Shown: positions 1 through 7,557, numbered from the stretch's first letter. The stretch is 9,316 bases of DNA from Trebonia sp. (GCA_030043595.1 JASHXJ010000054.1:1-9316); one strand, 5' to 3'. Numbers and translations: made by a program. The notes: a model not told the origin generated them from the sequence alone.

Positions 1-681
1 CACCCGCCGCCGCGGCGAGGCCTCGTCGAGCGCCGCCCGGACCGCGCGAAGCAGCGGCCGCAGCTTATCGATGGCCTGCAGGTCGCGCAGGCCCGGCGTG
101 TTCGGCGAGCTGACGTTGACGACCACGTAGTCGGCGACGTCGGCGACCAGGCGGGCGCTGGTCACGTAGTCGGCCACCGCCGACGCCTCAGGCACCACCT
201 TGGTCTTGCCGATGTTCACGCCGACGACCGGCCATCGGCCATGGGGCCCGCGCCGGTCGCGCTGCGCCCGCAGCCGTTCCGCCCGCAGCCGCGCCGCCAG
301 CGCCGCCGCGCCGGCGTTGTTGAAGCCCATCCGGTTGACCAGCGCGCGCTCGGCCGGGAAGCGGAACATCCGCGGCTTCGCGTTGCCCGGCTGCGGCCGC
401 GCGGTCACCGTGCCCACCTCGACGAACCCGAACCCGAGCGCCGCCAGCCCGGCGACGCCGCGCCCGTCCTTGTCGAACCCGGCCGCGAGGCCGAGCGGCC
501 CGGGGAAGTCGAGGCCGAGCGCGCGCACCCGCAGGACCGGATCGCGCGGCGCGAGGAACAGCCGCAGCAGCCACGTCCCGCCGGGAACGAACGCCGCCGC
601 GCGGATCAGCCAGAAGCCGGCCGCGTGCGCCGTCTCCGGCGGCAGGTGCCGCAGCACGGCGGCATAAACAGCCCGGTACAA
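1..681 (-). CDS. pyrD: Dihydroorotate dehydrogenase (quinone), class 2, 3' end cut by window edge
   Basis: The enzyme oxidises dihydroorotate to orotate in pyrimidine synthesis, using FMN and passing electrons to membrane quinone. The first 227 residues are visible and the C-terminal third lies beyond the left edge. Class 2 family signatures are all present: an N-terminal helical segment with LPPETAH (residues 13-19) that in this class docks to membrane and quinone, AAGFDKDG (66-73), NRMGFNN (116-122), NIGKTK (156-161) and [12 protein letters not shown] (188-199). The last motif carries serine rather than the cysteine used by class 1 enzymes. The start is taken as TTG at 681: the frame has a stop eight codons upstream and no ATG or GTG between, and GAGG lies a few bases before the TTG. 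It is transcribed away from the regulator gene and looks like housekeeping, unrelated to the catabolic cluster. Confidence 0.95.
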   Translation of the reverse strand, partial: MYRAVYAAVLRHLPPETAHAAGFWLIRAAAFVPGGTWLLRLFLAPRDPVLRVRALGLDFPGPLGLAAGFDKDGRGVAGLAALGFGFVEVGTVTARPQPGNAKPRMFRFPAERALVNRMGFNNAGAAALAARLRAERLRAQRDRRGPHGRWPVVGVNIGKTKVVPEASAVADYVTSARLVADVADYVVVNVSSPNTPGLRDLQAIDKLRPLLRAVRAALDEASPRRRV

Positions 682-869
682 GCACCTCGCCCCCGTCTGC
701 CGTGCTCAGCGCCTGAGCGACGAGATCATCCATGGACGCCACCTCGCCTCCGCACTCGCGGTCGTACGCACCGCCGCGGATGCCTGCAACATTCGTCATA
801 CCAGCCGGTAACAGAATCCTCAGTTTCGTCTGTCATTCTTGATGATGGGAGCGGGGACGAGAGGACAGC
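682..869. other. Divergent intergenic region between pyrD and the GntR regulator
   Basis: These 188 bp should hold the promoters of pyrD (minus) and of the regulator gene (plus). The stretch around 800-850 is less GC-rich than its surroundings, as expected for a promoter. I could not find a convincing -35/-10 pair or a perfect palindrome. An open minus-strand frame starting at 799 crosses it and continues out of frame into pyrD, and I do not think it is a gene. Confidence 0.5.
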
Positions 870-1586
870 GTGCAGACCCACGACATGGAAACTGGCCTGA
901 CCGAAACCGTCAGCTTGCTGGACAAGCTGCGGCAGGCGATTTACCGTGGCGAGTTCGCGCCGGGGCAGCGGCTGGTGGAATCGGAGCTCGCCGCGAAGTA
1001 CGAGACCTCCCGCGGCGCGGTCCGCGAGGCCCTCGCGCTGCTGGTGAACGAGGGGCTGATCAGCCGCCAGCGCAATCGCAGCGCCTGGGTGCGGCCTGTG
1101 CCGATCGAGGAGGCGATCGAGATCCTGGAGGTCCGCGCCCTCGTTGAGGGGATGTGCGCGGCCAAGGCGGCGGAACGGGCGACCGAGGACGACCACCTCG
1201 AGCTGCGGAAGATGGCCGACGAGATGACCGACGCGGTCAAGAACGGCGACGTGGTCACCGACAGCCGGGTCAGCGACCTGGTGCACGCCAAGCTCCGCGA
1301 GATCGCCGGCCAGCAGACCGCCGCGAGCATCATCGAGCGGCTGCGGTACCAGGGCGTGCGCTACCAGTTCCACGTGTCGCTGCTGCCCGGCCGCCTCGCC
1401 CAGGGGCTCAGCGAGCACCTGGGCATCATCGAGGCGGTGATCGGCGGCGACCCGGAGGCGGCCGAGCAGCTCACGCGGGAGCACTTCGCCAGCGTCATCG
1501 AAGCGCTGCACGTGCTCGCGAACGCTAACCCGTCCCCGGTCACCCCGCTGTCGTCGCTCGCATGGGTGGCCCTCACCCCGCGTTGA
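870..1586 (+). CDS. GntR-family transcriptional regulator, FadR subfamily (FCD domain)
   Basis: A likely ligand-controlled DNA-binding repressor of 238 residues, the usual FadR-type length. A winged helix-turn-helix fills about residues 17-75; its recognition part is LAAKYETSRGAVREAL followed by LVNEGLISR. A helical FCD domain follows at about 80-212. Histidines 139, 183 and 205 have the spacing of the metal-binding histidines of FCD proteins, but the place where an aspartate is expected four residues before the first histidine is Ser135, with Asp136 next to it. The start is GTG at 870, with GAGGA at 861-865 just upstream. An ATG at 885 is in frame but lacks a ribosome site. The gene converges on the catabolic operon and overlaps its last gene by 14 bp. 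Members of this subfamily often sense carboxylic or sugar acids, so control of the neighbouring operon is a reasonable inference. Confidence 0.9.
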   Translation: MQTHDMETGLTETVSLLDKLRQAIYRGEFAPGQRLVESELAAKYETSRGAVREALALLVNEGLISRQRNRSAWVRPVPIEEAIEILEVRALVEGMCAAKAAERATEDDHLELRKMADEMTDAVKNGDVVTDSRVSDLVHAKLREIAGQQTAASIIERLRYQGVRYQFHVSLLPGRLAQGLSEHLGIIEAVIGGDPEAAEQLTREHFASVIEALHVLANANPSPVTPLSSLAWVALTPR

Positions 1587-2343
1587 GCGCGCCGTCGATG
1601 AGGTAGAGCGCCCCGGAGATGTACTCAGACTCCGACGACAGCAGCCATACGACCAGGTTCGATACCTCCGTCGCTGTGCCGTAGCGCTTGCCCAGGGGCA
1701 CCGACTCCGAGACCGCACGGAAGACCCCTTCGGGGTCGTCGGGGTTGATCTGCGCGGTCAGGTCCCGGGCCATCCGCGTGTCGATGTGCCCGGGCGCCAC
1801 GCAGTTGACCCGGATGCCGAACGGCGCGCCCTCGAGCGCCGCCGACTTGGTGAGGCCGAGCACCGCGTGCTTGGAGGCGATGTACGGGGAGAACGTCGCG
1901 GCCCCCTTGATCGCCGCCATCGACGCCGTGTTCACGATCGCGCCAGAGCCCTGCGGCTTCATCACCTTCAGCACGGCACGCAGCCCCATGAAGACGCCGC
2001 GCGCGTTCACGGCCCACACCCGGTCGAAGTCCGCGACGGACAGCTCCGTCATCGGGGCCATCCGCCCCTCGATGCCGGCGTTGTTGAAGAACAGGTCGAT
2101 CCGCCCGAAAGCGTCCACCGCCGCGGCCACGTACCCGTCCACCTCGGACTCCACCGACACGTCGGCGACCACCGGCAGCCCGGAGAGCTTCTCCGCGGCC
2201 GAGTGCAGGGCATCGGCCGCCCGGTCTACGAGGACGAGCCGTGCGCCCTCCTCAGCCAGCCGGGTAGCGACCGCGAGCCCGAACCCCGCCGCCGCGCCGG
2301 TGACGACCGCGACCTGCCCATCGAAACCGTACTTCGCGCTCAT
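1573..2343 (-). CDS. Short-chain dehydrogenase/reductase (SDR), last gene of the operon
   Basis: A classical SDR of 256 residues that oxidises or reduces an alcohol/ketone pair with a nicotinamide cofactor. The sequence shows TGAAAGFG (15-22) for the dinucleotide, Asp61, NNAG (87-90), Asn113, Ser141, Tyr154 and Lys158 (YIASK), and PG (184-185), so the catalytic Asn-Ser-Tyr-Lys set is complete. Asp40 at the end of the second strand favours NAD(H) over NADP(H). The start is ATG at 2343, which overlaps the stop of the preceding SDR as ATGA, a sign of translational coupling. A longer frame upstream to 2436 lies inside the preceding gene and is not needed. The substrate is unknown; a sugar, sugar acid or 2-keto-3-deoxy acid is inferred from the neighbours. 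Confidence 0.92.
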   Translation of the reverse strand: MSAKYGFDGQVAVVTGAAAGFGLAVATRLAEEGARLVLVDRAADALHSAAEKLSGLPVVADVSVESEVDGYVAAAVDAFGRIDLFFNNAGIEGRMAPMTELSVADFDRVWAVNARGVFMGLRAVLKVMKPQGSGAIVNTASMAAIKGAATFSPYIASKHAVLGLTKSAALEGAPFGIRVNCVAPGHIDTRMARDLTAQINPDDPEGVFRAVSESVPLGKRYGTATEVSNLVVWLLSSESEYISGALYLIDGALNAG

Positions 2344-3203
2344 CGGACACCCTCCGCGTCCAGCATCCCGGTGGCCGCGGGGCCGACCGCCCCGGCCATG
2401 ATTGCGTCGTGCCTGGCGACTATCCGGCTGTCCCACTCGTGGTCGGTGAGCAGGTACAGCTTCTTCTCGCGCACCGCCGTGACCACCTTGTCCGCGACTT
2501 CGGACGGCGGCATGCCCTTGGACAGCACGGCGTGCATGTGGTCCCGCAGCGCCGCGCCCGAGGCCGACATCCCGGCCTGGTTCGACAGGTCAGCCTGCCG
2601 GTTCCGTGACCCGTGGAACAGGTTGGTCGCGATGATCCCCGGGCAGATCCCGGTCGCCCCGACGTTAGCGCCCGCCGCCGCCAGGTCCGCGGCGAGGACC
2701 TCGGTCATGGCGAGGATCGCGTGCTTGCAGATCCCGTACATGTTGCCGGCCGCGATCACCGACGTCATCGAGCAGGTGTTGACCACGTGACCTTCCTCGC
2801 CATGGGCGAGCATCCGCGGCACGAACGTCCTGATGCCGTAGATCACCGACATCAGGTTGACCGACAGCGTCCAGTCCCAGTCCTTGGCGGTGGCTGCCCA
2901 GATCGGCCCGTCCAGGTAGCCCTCGACGCCAGCGTTGTTGTGCACGAGGTGGATCTTCCCGAACCGCTCCTCGGCGGCGTCCGCCAGGGCCTCGATGTCG
3001 GACAGCCTCGCCACGTCGGTCCTGCGCCCGAGCACCGGCACGCCCGCGGCCGAAAGCTCCGCGGCCGTCTGGTCGAGCGCGTCCTGCTGGATGTCGCCGA
3101 TCACGACGTTCATCCCCTCGGCACCCCAGCGCAGCGCGAACGCCTTGCCCATCCCGCTGCCCGCCCCGGTGACGACGGCGGTCTTGCCCGCGAACTCTTC
3201 CAC
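2340..3203 (-). CDS. Short-chain dehydrogenase/reductase (SDR), second of a tandem pair
   Basis: A 287-residue SDR, about 30 residues longer than its neighbour because of a C-terminal extension after about residue 245. Motifs: TGAGSGMG (12-19), Asp37 ending the second strand (NAD(H) preference), Asp63, NNAG (89-92), Asn116, Ser145, and Tyr156 with Lys160 (YGICK, where the usual serine before lysine is cysteine), PG (188-189). All catalytic residues are present. The start is GTG at 3203, preceded seven bases upstream by a strong AAAGGAG site. The gap to the alcohol dehydrogenase upstream is 20 bp, and the 3' end overlaps the next SDR by 4 bp. The two SDRs differ widely in sequence, so they are probably successive or alternative steps rather than a recent duplication. 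The substrate is not predictable. Confidence 0.92.
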   Translation of the reverse strand: MEEFAGKTAVVTGAGSGMGKAFALRWGAEGMNVVIGDIQQDALDQTAAELSAAGVPVLGRRTDVARLSDIEALADAAEERFGKIHLVHNNAGVEGYLDGPIWAATAKDWDWTLSVNLMSVIYGIRTFVPRMLAHGEEGHVVNTCSMTSVIAAGNMYGICKHAILAMTEVLAADLAAAGANVGATGICPGIIATNLFHGSRNRQADLSNQAGMSASGAALRDHMHAVLSKGMPPSEVADKVVTAVREKKLYLLTDHEWDSRIVARHDAIMAGAVGPAATGMLDAEGVR

Positions 3204-3210
3204 GATGAGG

Positions 3211-3217
3211 CTCCTTT
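3211..3217 (-). promoter_or_regulatory. Strong ribosome binding site fixing the GTG start of the second SDR
   Basis: On the minus strand this reads AAAGGAG, followed by seven bases and then GTG at 3203. It lies in the 20-bp gap after the alcohol dehydrogenase stop. It decides for the GTG start, since no ATG is near. Confidence 0.8.
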
Positions 3218-3223
3218 ACGTAT

Positions 3224-4267
3224 TCACGTAGGGACGGATTCCGGCCACGGGGCAGACATGAACGGCCGGGCCAGGATCCGCACCAGCGACCCTGGCGTCT
3301 GCAGCCGCCGTAGCGCGTCCGGCGTTTCCTCCAGCGACACCCGCTCGCTGACCAGCCGCTGCACGGGCACCCGCCCGGCCGCGAGGTGCGCCACTGACTC
3401 CCGGTAGGTCTCGTCGGAGAAGGCACAGGCGCCGACGATGTGGTGCCCCTCGCTGAGCATCCCGAACAGCGGCAGCGACGCCACCTCGGGCGTCAGCGCG
3501 ACCTCGACGAACGTGCCGCCCGGCTCGAGCACCGCGAGCCCCTCGGTAAAAGCTCCCGGCGCCGCGGAGCACTCGACCACCGCCGCGAACCGCGTCCCGG
3601 ACTGCTCCGCGTAGGACGCCACCGAGATCTCGCGGGTGTCGATCACCACATCGGCCCCGACGTCGGCCGCCGCCTCCCGCCGCCCCGCCGACCGCCCCGC
3701 CGCGACGATCGGCCCGGCCCCGAACAGGCGCAGCGCCATGATGACGTACAGCCCGATCGGCCCCACCCCGTACACGAGCACCGGGTCACCGGGTCCCACC
3801 GATGCCAGCTTCGCCGCCTGCGACCCCACCGACAGCGGCTCGGCGTGCGACCCGACCTCGACCGGCAGTTCCGGCGGCAGCGCCACGAGCTGCCGCGCGG
3901 GCACCGCGGCGTACTCCGCGTACGCGCCCTGGCGGTTGATCCCGATGTTCGGCGCCGCCGGGCAGCGGAACGCCAGGCCGCGCATGCAGATCCGGCACTT
4001 GCCGCACGACCCGAGCGGCGAGGCCGCCACCGGCTGCCCCTCGGACCAGCCCGTCACGTCCGCTCCGAGCGCCACGATCCGCCCGCTGAACTCGTGCCCG
4101 AGGATCTGCCCGGGCTCGCACTGGCCGTTCTGCACCGCGTGCACATCGGACCCGCACAGCCCGCAGGCCTCGACAGCCACGACCACTTCGCCAGGTGCCG
4201 GGCTGGGGTCGCTTACATCGGCAACCGCCGTGCCCACTTCTTTATCTATGTACCGAACGGCGCGCAC
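3224..4267 (-). CDS. Zinc-dependent medium-chain alcohol/polyol dehydrogenase
   Basis: A 347-residue enzyme of the sorbitol/threonine/alcohol dehydrogenase type. Catalytic zinc ligands are visible as Cys38, His58-Glu59 (GHEFSG) and Glu143 (HAEPLSV). Four cysteines for structural zinc are at 88, 91, 94 and 102. The Rossmann fold begins at GVGPIG (167-172). After its second strand the usual acidic residue that selects NAD is absent: the sequence is AAGRSAGRR (189-197), which would suit NADP; this is an inference. The start is GTG at 4267 with a purine-rich GAGGGAG just before it. It lies 18 bp after the dehydratase stop, so co-transcription is nearly certain. It probably oxidises a secondary alcohol of a sugar, polyol or sugar acid. 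Confidence 0.93.
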   Translation of the reverse strand: MRAVRYIDKEVGTAVADVSDPSPAPGEVVVAVEACGLCGSDVHAVQNGQCEPGQILGHEFSGRIVALGADVTGWSEGQPVAASPLGSCGKCRICMRGLAFRCPAAPNIGINRQGAYAEYAAVPARQLVALPPELPVEVGSHAEPLSVGSQAAKLASVGPGDPVLVYGVGPIGLYVIMALRLFGAGPIVAAGRSAGRREAAADVGADVVIDTREISVASYAEQSGTRFAAVVECSAAPGAFTEGLAVLEPGGTFVEVALTPEVASLPLFGMLSEGHHIVGACAFSDETYRESVAHLAAGRVPVQRLVSERVSLEETPDALRRLQTPGSLVRILARPFMSAPWPESVPT

Positions 4268-4285
4268 TGGCTCCCTCGCCTTCCG

Positions 4286-5977
4286 TTATCTCGTCGCAGG
4301 CTTCGTGCCGCTGAGCGTAGCGCCAGCCCCGAGCGGCGCGACAGTGCGCGCGTACACCGACAGCCACCCGCAGCCCGCGGGCGCCGCCAGCGGCGGCAAC
4401 TGCGCCCGGCGCCGCTCCAGCTCGGCGGGGTCCACCTCGAGCTCGATCGCTCGCGCGTTGACGTCAATGCTGATCATGTCGCCGTCGTGCACCAGCTCGA
4501 GCGGACCGCCCGCCGCGCCTTCCGGCGCTACCTCGGCGATCACCAGGCCGCCGTTGACCAGCCCGGACATCTGCCCATCGGTGATGACCGCCACCTTGGT
4601 CGACAGGCCCGCGCCGTCGATGGCGAACATCAGCGCGGAGGTCAGCCCCATGCCGGGGGAGCCGCGCAGCCCGAGCCCGGTGAGCACCACCACGTCGCCG
4701 GCCTTCACCGTGCCGGCGCGCACCGCGGCGACCCCCTCCTCCCGGGAGCGCACCACGATCGCGGGCCCGCGGAACTCCAGCGGCGCGTCGTCCGCGACGG
4801 TCCGCTTGAGCACGGCGCCGTCGGGCGCCAGCGAGCCGCGCATGACCACGATGCCGGGGTGCGTGGCCAGCGGCCGGTTGAGCGGGCGGATCACGTCCTC
4901 GTCGACGGTCGCTGCGGCCGTCGCCTCGCCGAGCGTGATTCCGCCGACCGTCGGCTGGTCCAGGTACAGCAGGGGAGCCAGCTGCTTGAGCAGGCCGAGC
5001 GTGCCGCCGGCCGCGTCGAACTGCGTGATCTGGGTGTCGCCGTTCGGCTTGACGTCGGTGAGCAGCGGGACTTTGGTGGCCAGGTTCTCGAACAGCCGGT
5101 ACACGTTCACGTCGCAGCCGGCCTCCACGGCAACGGCCTGCAGGTGCTTAAGGCAGTTGACCGACCCGCTGACCGCCAGGATCGCGGTGACGGCGTTGGA
5201 GAAGGCACGGTCCGTTAGGAGTGAGCGGGGGCGTATGTCCTCGTCGACCAGCTCGACGATGCGGCGGCCAGCCCGTGCGACGGCGTCCCACATCTTTTCC
5301 CCGCGGGCGAGAGCGGGGGTCGTGCCGGGCAGCGCCATGCCGAGGGCCTCGGCAGCCAGGTGCATGGAGTTCGCGGTGCCCATGCCGGCGCAGACGCCGG
5401 GCCCGGTCACCGCGCAGCTGCTCATCTCGGCGAGCTCGTCCACGGTCATCCGGCCGGCGGCCACGTGCCCGGCGAACCGGAAGATGTCCTCGAAGTCGAC
5501 CGACTCGCCCCTGTACACGCCGGAGGGCTGGTAGCCGCAGGCCACGATGATCGTCGGGATGTTGAGGCGCCCGGCCGCCATCAGCTGGCCGGGCGTGGTC
5601 TTGTCGCAGGACGCCAGGCACACCATGCCGTCCAGCAGCGCGCCCTCGACGGCGACCTCGATGTCGCTGGCGATCAGGTCGCGGCTGGGCAGGATGTACT
5701 GGCCGGCGGCGCCGGCGCTGGTGATCGCGTCGCTGGGGGCGGCGGTGCGGACCTCGAAGGCGACGCCGCCCGCCTGCGTGATCGCTTCCTTGAGCGGCGC
5801 GACGATCTCGTCCAGGTGGCTGAAGCAGCTGGCCAGGCTCGAGGAGGAGTTGACGATCGCGATCTTGGGCTTTTCCAGGTCGGCGTCCGTCAGGCCGAGC
5901 GCGGTCCACTGCGCGCGGCGCATCGCCCACGGCGTCGTGCCCGGCGTGAAGTTGGAGCGGAGCTTGCGGTCTGGCAC
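4286..5977 (-). CDS. IlvD/Edd-family dehydratase, probably acting on a sugar acid
   Basis: Family members remove water from a 2,3-dihydroxy acid to give a 2-keto-3-deoxy acid, using an iron-sulphur cluster and Mg2+. The 563 residues match the family length. The cluster cysteines appear to be Cys51 (SCFSHL), Cys124 (SCDKTTPG) and Cys196 (GVCAGMGTANSM). Asp83, Asp125 and Lys126 fit the metal site, with Lys126 the lysine that is carbamylated in relatives. Ser471 in ITDGQMSG fits the catalytic serine. Departures from true IlvD: CDG before Asp83 has become SDA, and the usual GGPGMPEM segment is GSPGMGL (439-445), so its glutamate is missing. This argues against branched-chain amino acid synthesis and for a catabolic subfamily; I cannot name the substrate. 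GTG at 5977 is preferred; a frame upstream to 6124 would run into the FAD gene. TTG at 6010 is an alternative. Confidence 0.88.
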   Translation of the reverse strand: MPDRKLRSNFTPGTTPWAMRRAQWTALGLTDADLEKPKIAIVNSSSSLASCFSHLDEIVAPLKEAITQAGGVAFEVRTAAPSDAITSAGAAGQYILPSRDLIASDIEVAVEGALLDGMVCLASCDKTTPGQLMAAGRLNIPTIIVACGYQPSGVYRGESVDFEDIFRFAGHVAAGRMTVDELAEMSSCAVTGPGVCAGMGTANSMHLAAEALGMALPGTTPALARGEKMWDAVARAGRRIVELVDEDIRPRSLLTDRAFSNAVTAILAVSGSVNCLKHLQAVAVEAGCDVNVYRLFENLATKVPLLTDVKPNGDTQITQFDAAGGTLGLLKQLAPLLYLDQPTVGGITLGEATAAATVDEDVIRPLNRPLATHPGIVVMRGSLAPDGAVLKRTVADDAPLEFRGPAIVVRSREEGVAAVRAGTVKAGDVVVLTGLGLRGSPGMGLTSALMFAIDGAGLSTKVAVITDGQMSGLVNGGLVIAEVAPEGAAGGPLELVHDGDMISIDVNARAIELEVDPAELERRRAQLPPLAAPAGCGWLSVYARTVAPLGAGATLSGTKPATR

Positions 5978-6009
5978 ACTACCGAGCCTGATACGGCGGG
6001 GTGCCCCGG

Positions 6010-6055
6010 GCAAGAGGGCGCGACCACAGAAAAACCGCAATTGTCCCAGCGGACA
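6010..6055 (-). promoter_or_regulatory. Candidate operator/promoter element, copy 1, upstream of the dehydratase
   Basis: In the 106-bp gap before the dehydratase, the plus strand carries GCAAGA (6010-6015), GGGCGCGA (6016-6023) and TTGTCCCAGCGGA (6041-6053). The last block overlaps a perfect inverted repeat TGTCC-CAGC-GGACA (6042-6055). The same three blocks recur in the same order before the FAD gene. The core ends 63 bp upstream of the dehydratase start. FadR-type repressors often bind short inverted repeats of the TTGT...ACAA kind, so the adjacent regulator is a plausible binder; that is inference. Confidence 0.5.
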
Positions 6056-6083
6056 CGCACATCCCCGCCGTGTTCGCCGACCC

Positions 6084-7463
6084 TTAGAGCACCTGCTCTG
6101 GCTTGCGCCGGCCGAGGAAGACACCCTGGTTCTCCAGCCGCCGCTGCAGCTCCGTGACGTCGATGTCGCCGCCGGGGATGCTCGCCTCCAGGGCCATGCC
6201 CGCGGCGGTGCCCGCGGCCTCGCCCATCGCGAAGCACGGCCCGGTCACCCGCGCGGCGGACTGGGCGCCGTGCGTCATCGACGCGCACCGTCCGGCGACG
6301 TAGAGGTTCTCCGTGCGAGGCGGCACGATGATCCGGAACGGCAGCTGGTTGAACCCGCGCGCGTGCTTCTGCCAGCGGAACTCGACGTTGCCGGCCACGT
6401 GCGACTCGACCGGCCAGCCGTTGACGCCGATCGTGTCGTAGAAGTCGACGCAGCGCAGCACCTCGTCCTCGGTGAGCTGGTGGCGGCCGATGATCCTGCG
6501 CGTCTCGCGGATCCCGATCTGCGGTGCGATGTCCACGATGTAGGAGTCCTCGAAGCCGGGCGTGCGGTCCCTGATGAACGTGAACGCGTCGAGGGCCTGC
6601 TGGCGGCCGGTCAGCTCGCCCCTGGTGAGCTCGTCCACGTTGGTGCCGTCGATCGCGCCGCCGTCCTCCCGGCGCAGCTGGGTCAGGTTGGCGCGCCACT
6701 CCAGCGGGTTGCGCTGCGGGCGGACGATCGGCTTCTTGCGGGGGAACGTGTGGGTGCCCGCCTTTTCCGCCTCGTCCATCAGGCGCTCGACGGTGCGCCA
6801 TGGCGCCGGCCCGGCCTTGGCGACATCCACGGCGTTGATGCGGAACATCAGCGACGGGTACATCATCCCGTCGATCGGCGGCGACTTCTCGTACGGGACG
6901 CCTGCCCAGGCGGCGAGGTCGCCGTCGCCGGAGGCGTCGATGAAGAACCGGGCGCGGACCGCGTGCCGGCCGGACTTGGACTCGATCAGCACCGCGTCGA
7001 TCGTCTGCTGGTCCTTCATGGTGGCGCCGACGGCCATCGCGTGGAAGAGGATGCGCGCCCCCGCGCCCGTGACGAGCTCGTCGGCCGCGATCTTGTACGC
7101 GGAGATGTCGAACGCCTGCGCGGCGATGCCGTCCGCGATCGTCAGGTGCGGCGCGTTGAGCCCGTCCAGCTTGACCAGCCGGTCGAGCAGCTCATCGGCC
7201 AGCCCCCTGATCACCCGCACGTCGGCGCCGTAGGTCCGCGCGTGCAGCCCGCAGAACGTCGAGAGACCGCCGGCGGTCCCCGCACCGCCGAGGAACCCGT
7301 ACCGCTCGATGAGCAGCGTGGACTGCCCGGCTCTCGCGGCCGCCGTCGCCGCCATGATCCCGGCCGGCCCCCCGCCGACCACGACGACGTCGAACTCCCC
7401 GTATACCGGCGTCCGCCGGCTCGGCTCGCTGATCGTGGTGCTGCTCAAGCCCTCTCCCGGCAT
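6084..7463 (-). CDS. FAD-dependent oxidoreductase (FAD_oxidored type), first gene of the cluster
   Basis: A 459-residue flavoprotein. The N-terminal Rossmann motif is VVVGGGPAG (27-35), with Glu53 ending the second strand to bind the ribose of FAD. GDGD (179-182) and the C-terminal FAD segment NLYVAGRCASMTHGAQSAAR (386-405), followed by GEAAGTAAG (414-422), complete the binding site. REtRRIIG (319-326) is typical of this family, which is found in many sugar and polysaccharide loci but whose reactions are mostly unknown. No signal peptide or membrane segment is seen, so it is probably cytoplasmic. ATG at 7463 is the first plausible start. TTG at 7448 has a better ribosome site (GGGAGAGG) and would shorten it by five residues. 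The frame is open upstream to 7667, but that part is Arg/Pro/Gly-rich and unlike the family. Confidence 0.88.
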   Translation of the reverse strand: MPGEGLSSTTISEPSRRTPVYGEFDVVVVGGGPAGIMAATAAARAGQSTLLIERYGFLGGAGTAGGLSTFCGLHARTYGADVRVIRGLADELLDRLVKLDGLNAPHLTIADGIAAQAFDISAYKIAADELVTGAGARILFHAMAVGATMKDQQTIDAVLIESKSGRHAVRARFFIDASGDGDLAAWAGVPYEKSPPIDGMMYPSLMFRINAVDVAKAGPAPWRTVERLMDEAEKAGTHTFPRKKPIVRPQRNPLEWRANLTQLRREDGGAIDGTNVDELTRGELTGRQQALDAFTFIRDRTPGFEDSYIVDIAPQIGIRETRRIIGRHQLTEDEVLRCVDFYDTIGVNGWPVESHVAGNVEFRWQKHARGFNQLPFRIIVPPRTENLYVAGRCASMTHGAQSAARVTGPCFAMGEAAGTAAGMALEASIPGGDIDVTELQRRLENQGVFLGRRKPEQVL

Positions 7464-7514
7464 CCGCTCGCGTGACTTCCCCTGTATCGAGCTTGGCCCG
7501 CCCGCCGGCGTCAC

Positions 7515-7557
7515 GCAAGAAGCGGGCGCGAGAGAAGACCCAGGTTGTCCCGGCGGA
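7515..7557 (-). promoter_or_regulatory. Candidate operator/promoter element, copy 2, upstream of the FAD gene
   Basis: The plus strand carries GCAAGA (7515-7520), GGGCGCGA (7524-7531) and TTGTCCCGGCGGA (7545-7557). The last block matches copy 1 in 12 of 13 bases. Order and orientation towards the downstream gene are the same, with spacing shifts of 3 and 4 bp. The right arm of the inverted repeat seen in copy 1 is broken here (GGATG instead of GGACA). The core ends 81 bp upstream of the FAD gene start. Confidence 0.5.

Noticed and set aside
188..799. Minus-strand open frame starting upstream of pyrD
   Set aside because: Its first 40 codons look passable and an internal ATG has an upstream purine stretch, but the rest overlaps pyrD out of frame and becomes Arg/Ala/Gly-rich. 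A short leader peptide cannot be excluded.
726..1718. Minus-strand open frame of 330 codons over the regulator gene
   Set aside because: It is antisense to a regulator with a clear helix-turn-helix and FCD domain, and has no recognisable domain of its own.
3440..5534. Very long plus-strand open frames (about 590 and 630 codons) across the alcohol dehydrogenase and dehydratase genes
   Set aside because: They are antisense to two clearly recognisable enzymes, have Arg/Pro/Ser/Ala-rich translations with no family motif, and are expected in high-GC DNA where stops are rare.
5547..7475. Plus-strand open frame of about 640 codons across the FAD gene
   Set aside because: It is antisense to a gene with complete FAD motifs; the translation is low-complexity His/Arg/Asp/Gly/Ala sequence typical of a shadow frame.
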